The position numbers were made by a program, and so were the translations under genes. Positions 19,201-26,057 of a DNA stretch of 64,000 nt are shown here, one piece after another. The notes under the pieces are model-generated. The model ran no database searches and was not told where the DNA came from. It was given only the letters and a program-made list of their open reading frames with translations. Position 1 is the first letter of the stretch, and every line of letters begins with the position of its first letter. The DNA comes from CAZHRK01 sp964534555. Its GTDB lineage: Bacteria; Babelota; Babeliae; Babelales; RVW-14. The stretch spans positions 62,001 through 126,000 of the forward strand of contig CAZHRK010000001.1 in NCBI GenBank assembly GCA_964534555.1, given 5' to 3'.

Positions 19201-19791
19201 TGCCAGCTGCTTTTCGCGTGATAATAGTTTTTCATTAGTCGCGATTTTTTGTTTTCTAATATTTTCACGCTTGAGTTTTGATGCTTCAATTCGCTCTGCT
19301 TGTTCAGCAATCTTAATCTGGTTGTCTCTAAAATCTTTCCATGAGTACGCAGGCTTAAGTTCACCCTTAGATGCCTGAAGAAACTCAATAACTTCTGCCT
19401 GGAGCTTAAGCCGTGAGGTGATAACCTCAACGTATTCTTTCCAGCTCTCCTGATAATCAATAATGTTTTGCTTACGATCATTAAGAACAGCGATTTTTCT
19501 GTTTAAATAATCAAGATCACCTTCTGCTGCATCTTTAAGCTTTGCATGAGTCAAAGATAGCTCATTAGTTATTTGTGTTAAAAGGCGTGAAGCTTTTTTA
19601 AGAGCCTCTGACTCGCGCCTTTTAATTTCAGCAAAACTTTTTTCAAGCTCTGCTCGTTGATTTTTTCGTAAATCAACAGTGTTAACAAGCGTAATCCCTA
19701 CTGTCTTATTTTTCTCAAGAAGTTCCATACCATTTGCTGAGAGAACCATGCAAACAGATACAAGTAATAGGCGTAGCATATTCATTATCAA
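16201..19791 (-). CDS. large MscS-family mechanosensitive channel (MscK/MscM type)
   Basis: The 1196-residue protein has the build of the large MscS paralogues. A signal peptide (ending near residue 21) is followed by a long periplasmic region rich in charged heptads (about 25-540) and roughly ten membrane helices (about 570-1000). The conserved MscS pore and beta domain comes last, with GIALGFALKDIGADLVSGFF, RPIEIGNYIQI and the IPNKDLISKWIINW segment. Such channels release solutes on hypo-osmotic shock. The C-terminal mixed domain is short. It has its own terminator, and the RecO-like gene is immediately upstream. The family is secure; the exact physiological class is inferred. Confidence 0.92.
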   Translation of the reverse strand: MIMNMLRLLLVSVCMVLSANGMELLEKNKTVGITLVNTVDLRKNQRAELEKSFAEIKRRESEALKKASRLLTQITNELSLTHAKLKDAAEGDLDYLNRKIAVLNDRKQNIIDYQESWKEYVEVITSRLKLQAEVIEFLQASKGELKPAYSWKDFRDNQIKIAEQAERIEASKLKRENIRKQKIATNEKLLSREKQLASKQKEREKLVSHVDSADKIISYDSSTVKQQSDILSQELDALSESIEFIKILAEKLDAESRYWDDVAEYEQQRFNDFKSVLEKIEGRLVLDFNDVENAKQEWKNQALKALELKEQINQIREPKKREKEKFAVELDILKEKLAQLKKENIDNRADVYTVKAQIKLAAAKYQVLEKEIMLLDAKRDLADTIATERELQYNIIEVRYRLRIEAENIDEFFNTFSMKRDLALSALKEVRDNRTQAINSLIETNHTLDRMKNNIEKLRTRRSQALKGKDGTVKELLTLFEQSMVVLSKQLSLTQAYLAVNADLIKQHERIKSQYELIMQDLENKRRTYSIWKRSPKAISADELLRAIIEAETFFKKLYWETPSHIRPSIILNNIKQLGMRDLVMIVLMIIIYLAFFIGLRFVIDTTKRHIVLILDRYKGRARYLYMHLFIAFLDFARQHYTLVFTWFFIFLGLKFEGAFFFAGLLPILSTYSVTVFYLLSIPFLLYFSHCFIKQLRELNAGLSYLFFAERLQDKFIVLVSIFCYATSILVPLKLALDTYTETAHTEFSTVIVAAYSLILLVVIALLFGKEDVLKFMPSQSGAFLTLKRKVDKHYYPVFFFVMTLLILSNSYIGYWNMAWFLAFAVPSTVALVYLLFSLHYYIRKYAIFLFMKEDEDEFVDKFEHAKAYYGFFVIFSFIVLMFAIILSVSYIWQFDYTPTDLWDALSQRWVIRFGADGKLGFVEFMILGTFVAAGFLISSLAYRFILSKLFDILRSEPGTQNTISRISHYTIVFVSMLLGLNAMHLEQFIFWVSASFGIALGFALKDIGADLVSGFFVLIERPIEIGNYIQIDNIQGTVHKISARSTTVITSKNHSVIIPNKDLISKWIINWGHGRYAVGFEVNVRVDVNSDPDTVKKILVGVVQSNPIILKVPGIVARLEEIEENALFFLVRAFISARRVKEQWEISAALRTEMIKAFKEHGVEFAKPARVIELAHNKNSTGEVGPIKITFDRPI

Positions 19792-19812
19792 ACCTTATCG
19801 CTTGCAGCTTTT

Positions 19813-20454
19813 TCAAACTGAAGAATCATTTCTAATCGTTTTAAAATATTTGGCTCGTGGGTGCGATTGGATGCATGCTTGAGTCCATAGATTAAGCGAA
19901 CTCTTTGCATGCAGCGCCAGATCGTGCAAATAAGCCTTGACGAAGTGTATGTTCCCACCCCAAGCAATGTCAACATTAGCTATCATGATATCTTTGACCC
20001 CAACAAGCGATGTTTCAAGCTCCTGCGGGGGATAATAACCAGCAACAATTAAAAGCGCACCAACTAATGCTGAACGTAAAATACCAATCTCTTGCTCAAA
20101 AAGCTCACGTCGCTGACACATCCCAAGGGCGCCATGCATAAAATCAAACGCTTCGGGGTTGTGCTCACCTACAACAAAAAAATTGTGTGCAAGCTCTAGG
20201 AGGTGATGCCAAAAATTAATATCGTCAAGCGTGGTCATAAGGGGCATGATTTCAAGCACTGGGTCTGTTATAAAGAATCCTGATTTATACGGTTTAACTA
20301 AGCAATTAATCACAAGACCAGGGCACAAACGAAGATGTCGTGATACACCTGAAACAGAAGAGATAAGCTTGCCATTCTCTTTTGTTAAAATTGATATCTT
20401 GCGTGCTGCACCAGGAATAACTTTTAAAACAAGCCCTGAACAACGATTATTCAT
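19813..20454 (-). CDS. RecO-like DNA repair protein (divergent, short)
   Basis: The 213-residue protein resembles RecO in layout. An N-terminal OB-fold opens with CSGLVLKVIPGAARKISIL and KENGKLIS. A strand ending ITDPVLEIMP follows, then a helical domain with HHLLELAHNFFVVGEHNPEAFDFMHGAL, close to the RecO pattern LLE-...-E-NPELFDLL. RecO loads RecA at gaps with RecR. The protein is shorter than typical RecO (about 240-250) and lacks an obvious four-cysteine zinc site. The ATG has GGGGAG four bases upstream; a GTG four codons earlier is possible. It precedes the MscK-like gene on the same strand. Confidence 0.55.
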   Translation of the reverse strand: MNNRCSGLVLKVIPGAARKISILTKENGKLISSVSGVSRHLRLCPGLVINCLVKPYKSGFFITDPVLEIMPLMTTLDDINFWHHLLELAHNFFVVGEHNPEAFDFMHGALGMCQRRELFEQEIGILRSALVGALLIVAGYYPPQELETSLVGVKDIMIANVDIAWGGNIHFVKAYLHDLALHAKSSLNLWTQACIQSHPRAKYFKTIRNDSSV

Positions 20455-20536
20455 ACCACTCCCCACTGCCTCTTTAAACTCAGGTAATAGTATACAACAG
20501 ATATCAAATCTTTTTTATTCCGATTCAGTAGATTCC

Positions 20537-20566
20537 TTGACGCATTTATGTGTATTGATTTTAAAT
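20537..20566 (+). promoter_or_regulatory. candidate promoter of the 3D-domain gene
   Basis: TTGACG and TTAAAT are separated by 18 bases, some 20 bases before the start codon. The -35 is good, the -10 weak. Confidence 0.4.
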
Positions 20567-20587
20567 CAGTACATTACAAGAGGCTTT

Positions 20588-21712
20588 ATGAAAAAAAATA
20601 TATTTTTGATTTGTACCATAATGATGGTTCAAACAATGTGTGCATTTAAAATAGACGGCGTCGGTGCTAAGGTCAAAGAACCACACAAACCTGTTCGCCA
20701 ATCACTTGATTCTTTTTTCAAGAAAGAACGCTTTTATCTAAATAATATAACTGTATGCACAGACCCATTACACCTTCAGCAGGCAGCACGCGATGCACTG
20801 CGCTACCTTTCTGTCCACACTGAGCACAAAAAAGCTGTTGCGGACCCTCTTTCATTTAGAAAGTTTATATCTTTAGAAGAGACAAAAAACACGCTTAGAT
20901 TTTTGATTAATTGTATTGAAGCTGATAAAAAAACAGGCCACTTTCGAATTCTTAATCAGCACTTTTTAAACAAGCATTTTAAGGGAATCTCGTGGCATGC
21001 TGACAAAGATGGAGCGCTCAAGCACAATATTAAACTACCTGAATCAGGAAATATTCGCCTCACCTGCTATGCAATATTTCAAGGTGCTGGAAGTTACAGA
21101 AAAACGCCAGAAACTCCGTGTGCTCTTTACTACATAAAAGATAGATCAATCGCTAAAAAATTTACCAAACAACAAATTTTAGCTGGTGCGCTTGAGCATC
21201 AAGAGTACCGTACCAAAGTAAAACCACTTGCATGGGTATCTCGTCAGACGTTTGAAGATGCGCTTATGCAAGGCACAATTGTGGTCACATTCCCAGACGG
21301 AAACCAAAAGGTTCTTGGTGTCTCTGTTAATAATGACATTCCTTACGATCGCAGCGAAAAAGACGTGTATGCACAAAAAAGATACTGGTTTTTTTCTCGC
21401 GTTAAAGGAACGCATAAAACAACCAAAGAAACCATTAAAAAAATAAAACAGCGCAAGCATGTTATCTTTGCAGGAGATATTCACCACATCGGCCTAGGAA
21501 AGCTTATTGGCGTTACCCACACAAGCCCGATAACGGGCAAGCCAGAGATTAGGCTTGGTATTTTAGCTGATACAGGCGGCGCGTTTCGGGACAACCTGTA
21601 CCAGCTTGATTATTTTGTTGGGATAACGGCAAACAAGCAGACAATAAAATCAGAGCTTGCTGCACTCCCGCCTACAACACAGGCGTTTGTTCTTTATAAA
21701 CCTCTTGCATAA
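20588..21712 (+). CDS. secreted MltA-like (3D-domain) protein, putative lytic transglycosylase
   Basis: This 374-residue exported protein starts with a signal peptide ending near MCA/F. The C-terminal part contains LADTGGAFRDN, then LDYFVG (about residues 326-345), the double-psi-barrel 3D motif with the aspartate that is catalytic in MltA. The middle has GAGSYRKTPETPCALYYI, similar to the YxP-type substrate cleft of MltA. MltA cleaves peptidoglycan glycan strands to anhydro-muropeptides. The start is chosen at the signal peptide with AGAGG upstream; a longer frame exists but lacks support. Its 3' end overlaps the convergent NagZ-NamZ gene by 41 bases, which supports a shared cell-wall role. 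Confidence 0.75.
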   Translation: MKKNIFLICTIMMVQTMCAFKIDGVGAKVKEPHKPVRQSLDSFFKKERFYLNNITVCTDPLHLQQAARDALRYLSVHTEHKKAVADPLSFRKFISLEETKNTLRFLINCIEADKKTGHFRILNQHFLNKHFKGISWHADKDGALKHNIKLPESGNIRLTCYAIFQGAGSYRKTPETPCALYYIKDRSIAKKFTKQQILAGALEHQEYRTKVKPLAWVSRQTFEDALMQGTIVVTFPDGNQKVLGVSVNNDIPYDRSEKDVYAQKRYWFFSRVKGTHKTTKETIKKIKQRKHVIFAGDIHHIGLGKLIGVTHTSPITGKPEIRLGILADTGGAFRDNLYQLDYFVGITANKQTIKSELAALPPTTQAFVLYKPLA

Positions 21713-24287
21713 GGTCTGCGCGTAATTTTTTTGTTCCTGCAAGTAAATCAAGGCCGTGCTGTTTTCCCCACAAGATTGCTTGTGTGTTATCAGAATAAAG
21801 AGTAAAAACCTCTTTTAAAATAGCTTGTGCGGCTTGATAGGGACTGATAAGTTCTGGATTCATGATGTGCATTCTTACACCGCCACATCGTTTGTTTTTG
21901 TGTTTTGGATTTTCAGCCTTACCTTTAATTTGAATAGGCGTAAAAACATGCGGCTCAAAAACAAGCCCACGGATCTTAAGCCCATTAAGGCGTTTTGCTA
22001 ATAAATGAGGCTTAACATGAGGCGCACCAAAAATAATAAATGGCTCTTCTGTTCCTCGGCCTTCTGAATAATTAGTGCCTTCAAAAAACACCGTAATTGG
22101 GTAGGCCAAAAGATTTTCAAACGTCTGCAAATTTGGCGAAACGGTGCGATACGAACGTAGACCAGTATAAACACCGCCACCATCGCACATCAGCACAGAG
22201 CATTGAGCACCATGCTCAAGGGCAGACTGTTGGGCTATAGCACCTATTGTTGCCCCGTGCATAAACTGCGTCTTAATGCGCCCAACAAACGAATGACAAT
22301 CATCTTCAAGTAGTGGTCCTTGTGGTCCATGCACCAAAAGTGGATTAAATCGATCTAGTACTAATACCGGAATCTCTTCTTCAGCACACGCCTGCAAGGC
22401 AAGATCGAGCGTACTAAGATAGGTAAAGCAGCGCATACCGATATCTGGTAGATCGACAACAAGCAAGTCTACATTTTTAAGCATTTCTGGAGTTGGTTTT
22501 TTTGTTTTGCCATGCAAGGAATATATCGGACATCCCCATCTGCTTGCAGATTCATCGTGCACATGACCAAAAGCTTCATGATCTCCTGCAAAACCATGCT
22601 CTGGTGCAAAAAGCGCAACAAGCTCTGCACCGCTTTTATCGTTCCGCAGCCAAGCTGCAAGAGTATCAGGTAAAAACCTACCCTGAGAGTCGTAACTTGC
22701 ATGATTTGCAAGTAGGCCAAAACGCTTACCCGCGAGATATTTTGTAGGGTTTGCAACAAGCTTGTCTGCCCCTGCTTGAGCTTGAACGAGCGCAAGCTCC
22801 TGCGCTAGTACCTCCAAAAGAGGCTTATGAAAAGACCCAAGTCTAACATGCTGCGCATCAGGGAGTATGGTTGATTCATAGTCAAAACCGAGACTAACAG
22901 TAACAACCTGTAACTGATTTTTTTCAAAGAGCTTAAGCCATTGTTCTTGTCGATCATTCCACTTATTGTTTGCGTAAAAAAGTGTCTGAACGATGTAAAC
23001 AACATCTGTCTTTGATCGATTGAGTCGTAATAGTTCAGATAACTGCGCGGCGCTTTCATCAGACTGCGGATCAAGTACTAACTCATCATCAAGTACTAAT
23101 CCGTATTTTTCAAAGCGGGAGGCAAGGTAGCTTTTACCATCAAGCACAAACCATCGCTCTGGCGGCCTGATACGGGCAATATTGCTGGTGACCATAACAA
23201 TTTTTTTGCCATGCAAAGAAAGGTCTTTTGGAAGCAGACCCGCAAACAAACAAAGCCGCGCAATATGCTGTGCCACTCCTTGCTCATCTTCAAGTGGAAT
23301 GCTTGCTTGTGGGTGTAACTGCTTAATAATATTACGCTTGAGCGTTAAATCATCTGAGTTGATTTTCTTATTAAGCTGATCAACAAGACGTATCTGTTTT
23401 TCAAAGTCAGCAGAATAAATAACATAATCATATCCGGCACAAAGAGCATCACAAAGGCTATCCAGTTCGTTTTTTGCATCTCCTGCTGCACGCATCATCA
23501 TGTCATCGGTAATAAGCGGAGCATGAGGGTAAAGCGTCCTTAGCCAATTAACAGCTTTTTCAGATCGTGTGAGTGGACTATCCGCATCAATTCGACTAAC
23601 TGAAGCATGAGTTACCATAACCGGAAAATTACGTTGAGCAAGAATTGTATCAAACGGCTGCTTGTCTTGCGGGCGAGCGGGTACTGATGTCGCCTGATGA
23701 TGGGTATCTGCTACCGCGGCGCCAAGGCCAGGAAAATGCTTAAGAACTGGGGTAACACCAGCCATAACAAGCCCATCACAAAAGGCTTTACCGCATTTGG
23801 CAACAACCTCAGGATCAGCACTAAAACAACGGGATCCGAGCACCATCTTGCCATACAGATCGAGGCTGGGTGCAAAATTAAGGTCTATCCCAACGCTACG
23901 CATCTGACTTCCAATCAAAAAACCAGCTTTATACGCCGCCTGGGGTCCGTTTTGTGCAAGAGCCCAAGGGCTAGGAATTGATGCAAAGCCGCCAAGCTCG
24001 CTGGGACGAGAAACAATACCCCCCTCCCAGTCAATTCCAATGAGGAGCGGGGTTTTTGTGTACTTCCTTGCTTCAGATCGAAGGAATGCACAGAGCTCAC
24101 GGGTTTTTTCCCTATTTGCAACGTGGGAAGCAAGAAGCATAACGCCCCCTGGCCGTGTTTTTTCAAGCCAGGTGCGCAACGATGCATGCTTTGAAACCTC
24201 TGGGAGCGTCAAAATTAATCGCTCAGAAACACCCGATAAGCACATAAACACTCCGGCACAGAGCGCCAAGAAACATAACTTCTTCAT
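21672..24287 (-). CDS. fused NagZ-like (GH3) and NamZ-like (GH171, DUF1343) cell-wall glycosidase
   Basis: This 871-residue exported protein combines two exo-glycosidases. Residues about 25-330 are a GH3 beta-N-acetylglucosaminidase domain with IDWEGG, K183-HFPG, the D194-T-H196 dyad and the nucleophile Asp261 in LITDDMMM. Residues about 515-870 match DUF1343/NamZ exo-N-acetylmuramidase with GLLANHAS, FAPEHGF (Glu563), DLPDIGMRCFTY and FFEGTNYSEGRGTEEPF. A GH3-type C-terminal sandwich-like segment links them. Together they would remove GlcNAc and MurNAc alternately from glycan ends in the periplasm. In Bacillus and Tannerella these activities are separate genes. Signal peptide: residues 1-20. 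Confidence 0.9.
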   Translation of the reverse strand: MKKLCFLALCAGVFMCLSGVSERLILTLPEVSKHASLRTWLEKTRPGGVMLLASHVANREKTRELCAFLRSEARKYTKTPLLIGIDWEGGIVSRPSELGGFASIPSPWALAQNGPQAAYKAGFLIGSQMRSVGIDLNFAPSLDLYGKMVLGSRCFSADPEVVAKCGKAFCDGLVMAGVTPVLKHFPGLGAAVADTHHQATSVPARPQDKQPFDTILAQRNFPVMVTHASVSRIDADSPLTRSEKAVNWLRTLYPHAPLITDDMMMRAAGDAKNELDSLCDALCAGYDYVIYSADFEKQIRLVDQLNKKINSDDLTLKRNIIKQLHPQASIPLEDEQGVAQHIARLCLFAGLLPKDLSLHGKKIVMVTSNIARIRPPERWFVLDGKSYLASRFEKYGLVLDDELVLDPQSDESAAQLSELLRLNRSKTDVVYIVQTLFYANNKWNDRQEQWLKLFEKNQLQVVTVSLGFDYESTILPDAQHVRLGSFHKPLLEVLAQELALVQAQAGADKLVANPTKYLAGKRFGLLANHASYDSQGRFLPDTLAAWLRNDKSGAELVALFAPEHGFAGDHEAFGHVHDESASRWGCPIYSLHGKTKKPTPEMLKNVDLLVVDLPDIGMRCFTYLSTLDLALQACAEEEIPVLVLDRFNPLLVHGPQGPLLEDDCHSFVGRIKTQFMHGATIGAIAQQSALEHGAQCSVLMCDGGGVYTGLRSYRTVSPNLQTFENLLAYPITVFFEGTNYSEGRGTEEPFIIFGAPHVKPHLLAKRLNGLKIRGLVFEPHVFTPIQIKGKAENPKHKNKRCGGVRMHIMNPELISPYQAAQAILKEVFTLYSDNTQAILWGKQHGLDLLAGTKKLRADLMQEVYKEQTPVL

Positions 24288-24391
24288 AAAATCTCCTCCA
24301 ACCTAAGGAAATCAGGCTAGCAGGCGCCCCCTTACTTTACCAATAATTCAGGAGAGATAAATTTCTATATGAAAAAATGTTTTTATATTTA

Positions 24392-24421
24392 TTGACAGAT
24401 AGAAAATACAAAATGTACGAT
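24392..24421 (+). promoter_or_regulatory. strong promoter of the small secreted coiled-coil gene
   Basis: A perfect TTGACA is followed after 18 bases by TACGAT in AT-rich surroundings, about 60 bases before the ATG. Confidence 0.65.
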
Positions 24422-24479
24422 TAAGAAAAATAAGTAGTAATAACTACCCCCCTAAAACCTTTTAAAAGGAGTCGTAATT

Positions 24480-25001
24480 ATGATGTCATTTAACTTGAAA
24501 GCGCTGCTTATTGCAGGACTTGCTCTTGCTTCAATTCAAAGCGTTGAACTAAGCGCAAGAGCCGCAAGAAGCGAATCTCCAGTAGCTGTAAGCAGCTCAA
24601 AAGCTGAATCTTTTGGCGAGCTTGCTCCTATGGTTGTAGATGCAAGCCTTATCCACAGAGCAAAAATGATGCAAACATCACAAGACCATCTTGCTGAACT
24701 GATTAATCAAACAAAAGAAACACTCGATAGCTATACGACTTATGCTGAAGCATTAACAAATCAACGTCAGCTTCTTGTGTCTGGTTTGCATAATAAGAAA
24801 TTTGATGCCATAGCAACAGCCGTTGTTCGCCAGGAAGTTGCAGTCTACAATCACCAAATCGCAGCAATCAGAGCTGGTCTAAATAGACTTGAAGCAAACT
24901 TAAATATTCTTCGCGCAGAATATGAGAACGTACGTAAAGTAACAGCTGTTAAGCACCAAGACAACGCTGCTCGTTATGTAAATGATACAAACAGCAAGTA
25001 A
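24480..25001 (+). CDS. small secreted helical protein of unknown function
   Basis: The 173-residue protein has a signal peptide (cleavage likely near LSARA) and a mature part that is almost entirely helical with heptad-like spacing (about residues 60-155, ELINQTKETLDSY onward). It therefore probably forms a coiled coil in the periplasm or outside. It has its own perfect -35 promoter, the ribosome site AAAGGAG and a strong terminator, a single-gene unit that looks highly expressed. The first ATG is used; the second codon is also ATG. No family is recognised, although small Skp-like or adhesin-like coiled coils have a similar look. Confidence 0.75.
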   Translation: MMSFNLKALLIAGLALASIQSVELSARAARSESPVAVSSSKAESFGELAPMVVDASLIHRAKMMQTSQDHLAELINQTKETLDSYTTYAEALTNQRQLLVSGLHNKKFDAIATAVVRQEVAVYNHQIAAIRAGLNRLEANLNILRAEYENVRKVTAVKHQDNAARYVNDTNSK

Positions 25002-25025
25002 TACACTTTAGAGTAAAACATGCTG

Positions 25026-25052
25026 AGGAGCTCCCTATGGGAGCTCCTTTTT
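25026..25052 (+). terminator. Rho-independent terminator after the helical secreted protein
   Basis: AGGAGCTCCC pairs with GGGAGCTCCT around a three-base loop and is followed by TTTTTATTTT. Confidence 0.9.
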
Positions 25053-25142
25053 ATTTTATAACCCATATCACAACGCTTGCTTTTGAATGCCAGAGACTCA
25101 TACTGTACTACTCATAAACTAGTGTTTTTATGAGAGGCGGTC

Positions 25143-25538
25143 ATGAAATACGTATCAATTTTATTTGTTACTTATCTTTTCACTTACTGTTTTTCTGCAG
25201 GTTCTGGAGCAGGTAGAAGAGCTTTTAAAAAAACAAGCTCTTTTGCTCTTAAAGGTTTATCCGAAATTTTTATGATCATCATACGTAACCAACGTGCTGA
25301 CCACTTAGCAGCCGATGAAATCTCTGCTTTTTCAGGTGATTTTAACTCAACAAATGGTTACGGTGAAACAGCTCTGCATTTTGCAGCACTTAATAATATG
25401 CCGCTTACTTGTAAAGCCTTACTCGCTCGCTGCCCAGAGTTATTAACGGCAAAAAATACATCGGGGCAAACAGCTCTTGAATTAGCAATAATAAGCAAAG
25501 CTGATGCCGCCATAGCAGCGCTATCAGAAGCCAAATAA
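25143..25538 (+). CDS. small secreted ankyrin-repeat protein
   Basis: The 131-residue protein has a signal peptide ending near the Cys-Phe-Ser-Ala region (residues 17-20) and two ankyrin repeats in its C-terminal half. The cues are NGYGETALHFAALNN, then LLTAKNTSGQTALELA. Ankyrin repeats mediate protein binding and are common in secreted proteins of host-associated bacteria. AGAGGCGG precedes the ATG. The next gene, 23 bases downstream, is another secreted ankyrin-like protein with an equivalent KTSSFALKG/KITIKSFFE helix, so the two may be distant paralogues in one transcript. Confidence 0.8.
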   Translation: MKYVSILFVTYLFTYCFSAGSGAGRRAFKKTSSFALKGLSEIFMIIIRNQRADHLAADEISAFSGDFNSTNGYGETALHFAALNNMPLTCKALLARCPELLTAKNTSGQTALELAIISKADAAIAALSEAK

Positions 25539-25561
25539 TACACAAAAACAAAGGGTCTTTT

Positions 25562-26011
25562 ATGTTACGCAAATGGAGTATGTTAATCGCGCTTGCAGGT
25601 GGCTTTGTTAACAGTGCTCAAGGCGCTGCTGACTACAGCGGACATGGATTGGATGCTGCTCGAGCATCTGGAGCGTCATCAGCAAAAATTACTATCAAAA
25701 GCTTTTTTGAAATACTTAAAAATTGTATCACCGTCGGTGATGCTGACGGCTGCCTACGTTTATTGCGTTCAATTGATGCATCACTCCGCCTGAGCGCGCT
25801 AAAACACAAAGATACCGAAACAATGCGTACATTACTCCATTTTGCGGCAGAATATGAGCAATTAGCGCTCTTGCCGCCACTAATTACTTATGGATGCCCA
25901 TGCGACGAGCGAGATAAAGACGGCAAACTTTCTTGGGAGCTTGCCCCTGAAGAAAGCAGAGAAGACACTAAAAAAATTATCATGGCGCACAGGCCAAGTG
26001 GAAAAGACTAA
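25562..26011 (+). CDS. small secreted ankyrin-like protein
   Basis: The 149-residue protein has a signal peptide (residues 1-22, ending AQGA). It then has a helical region and one recognisable ankyrin-like unit (TLLHFAAEYEQLALLPPLI, then GCPCDERDKDGKLSWELA), where TPLHxAA and the following loop are diverged. It is the second gene of a pair with the preceding ankyrin protein. AAAGGG lies six bases before the ATG. A bidirectional terminator shared with hppA follows. Target and destination are unknown. Confidence 0.75.
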   Translation: MLRKWSMLIALAGGFVNSAQGAADYSGHGLDAARASGASSAKITIKSFFEILKNCITVGDADGCLRLLRSIDASLRLSALKHKDTETMRTLLHFAAEYEQLALLPPLITYGCPCDERDKDGKLSWELAPEESREDTKKIIMAHRPSGKD

Positions 26012-26022
26012 TAAGAGAAAAT

Positions 26023-26054
26023 AAAAAGGCCCCTGAGTTACCAGGGGCCTTTTT
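26023..26054. terminator. bidirectional terminator between the ankyrin pair and hppA
   Basis: AAAAAGGCCCCTG pairs with CAGGGGCCTTTTT around a six-base loop, with T-runs on both strands. Confidence 0.95.
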
Positions 26055-26057
26055 ATT

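Noticed and set aside
20231..20587. N-terminal extension of the 3D-domain protein in the longer frame
   Set aside because: It overlaps the RecO-like gene on the other strand and lacks a ribosome site, and a signal peptide starts at the later ATG.
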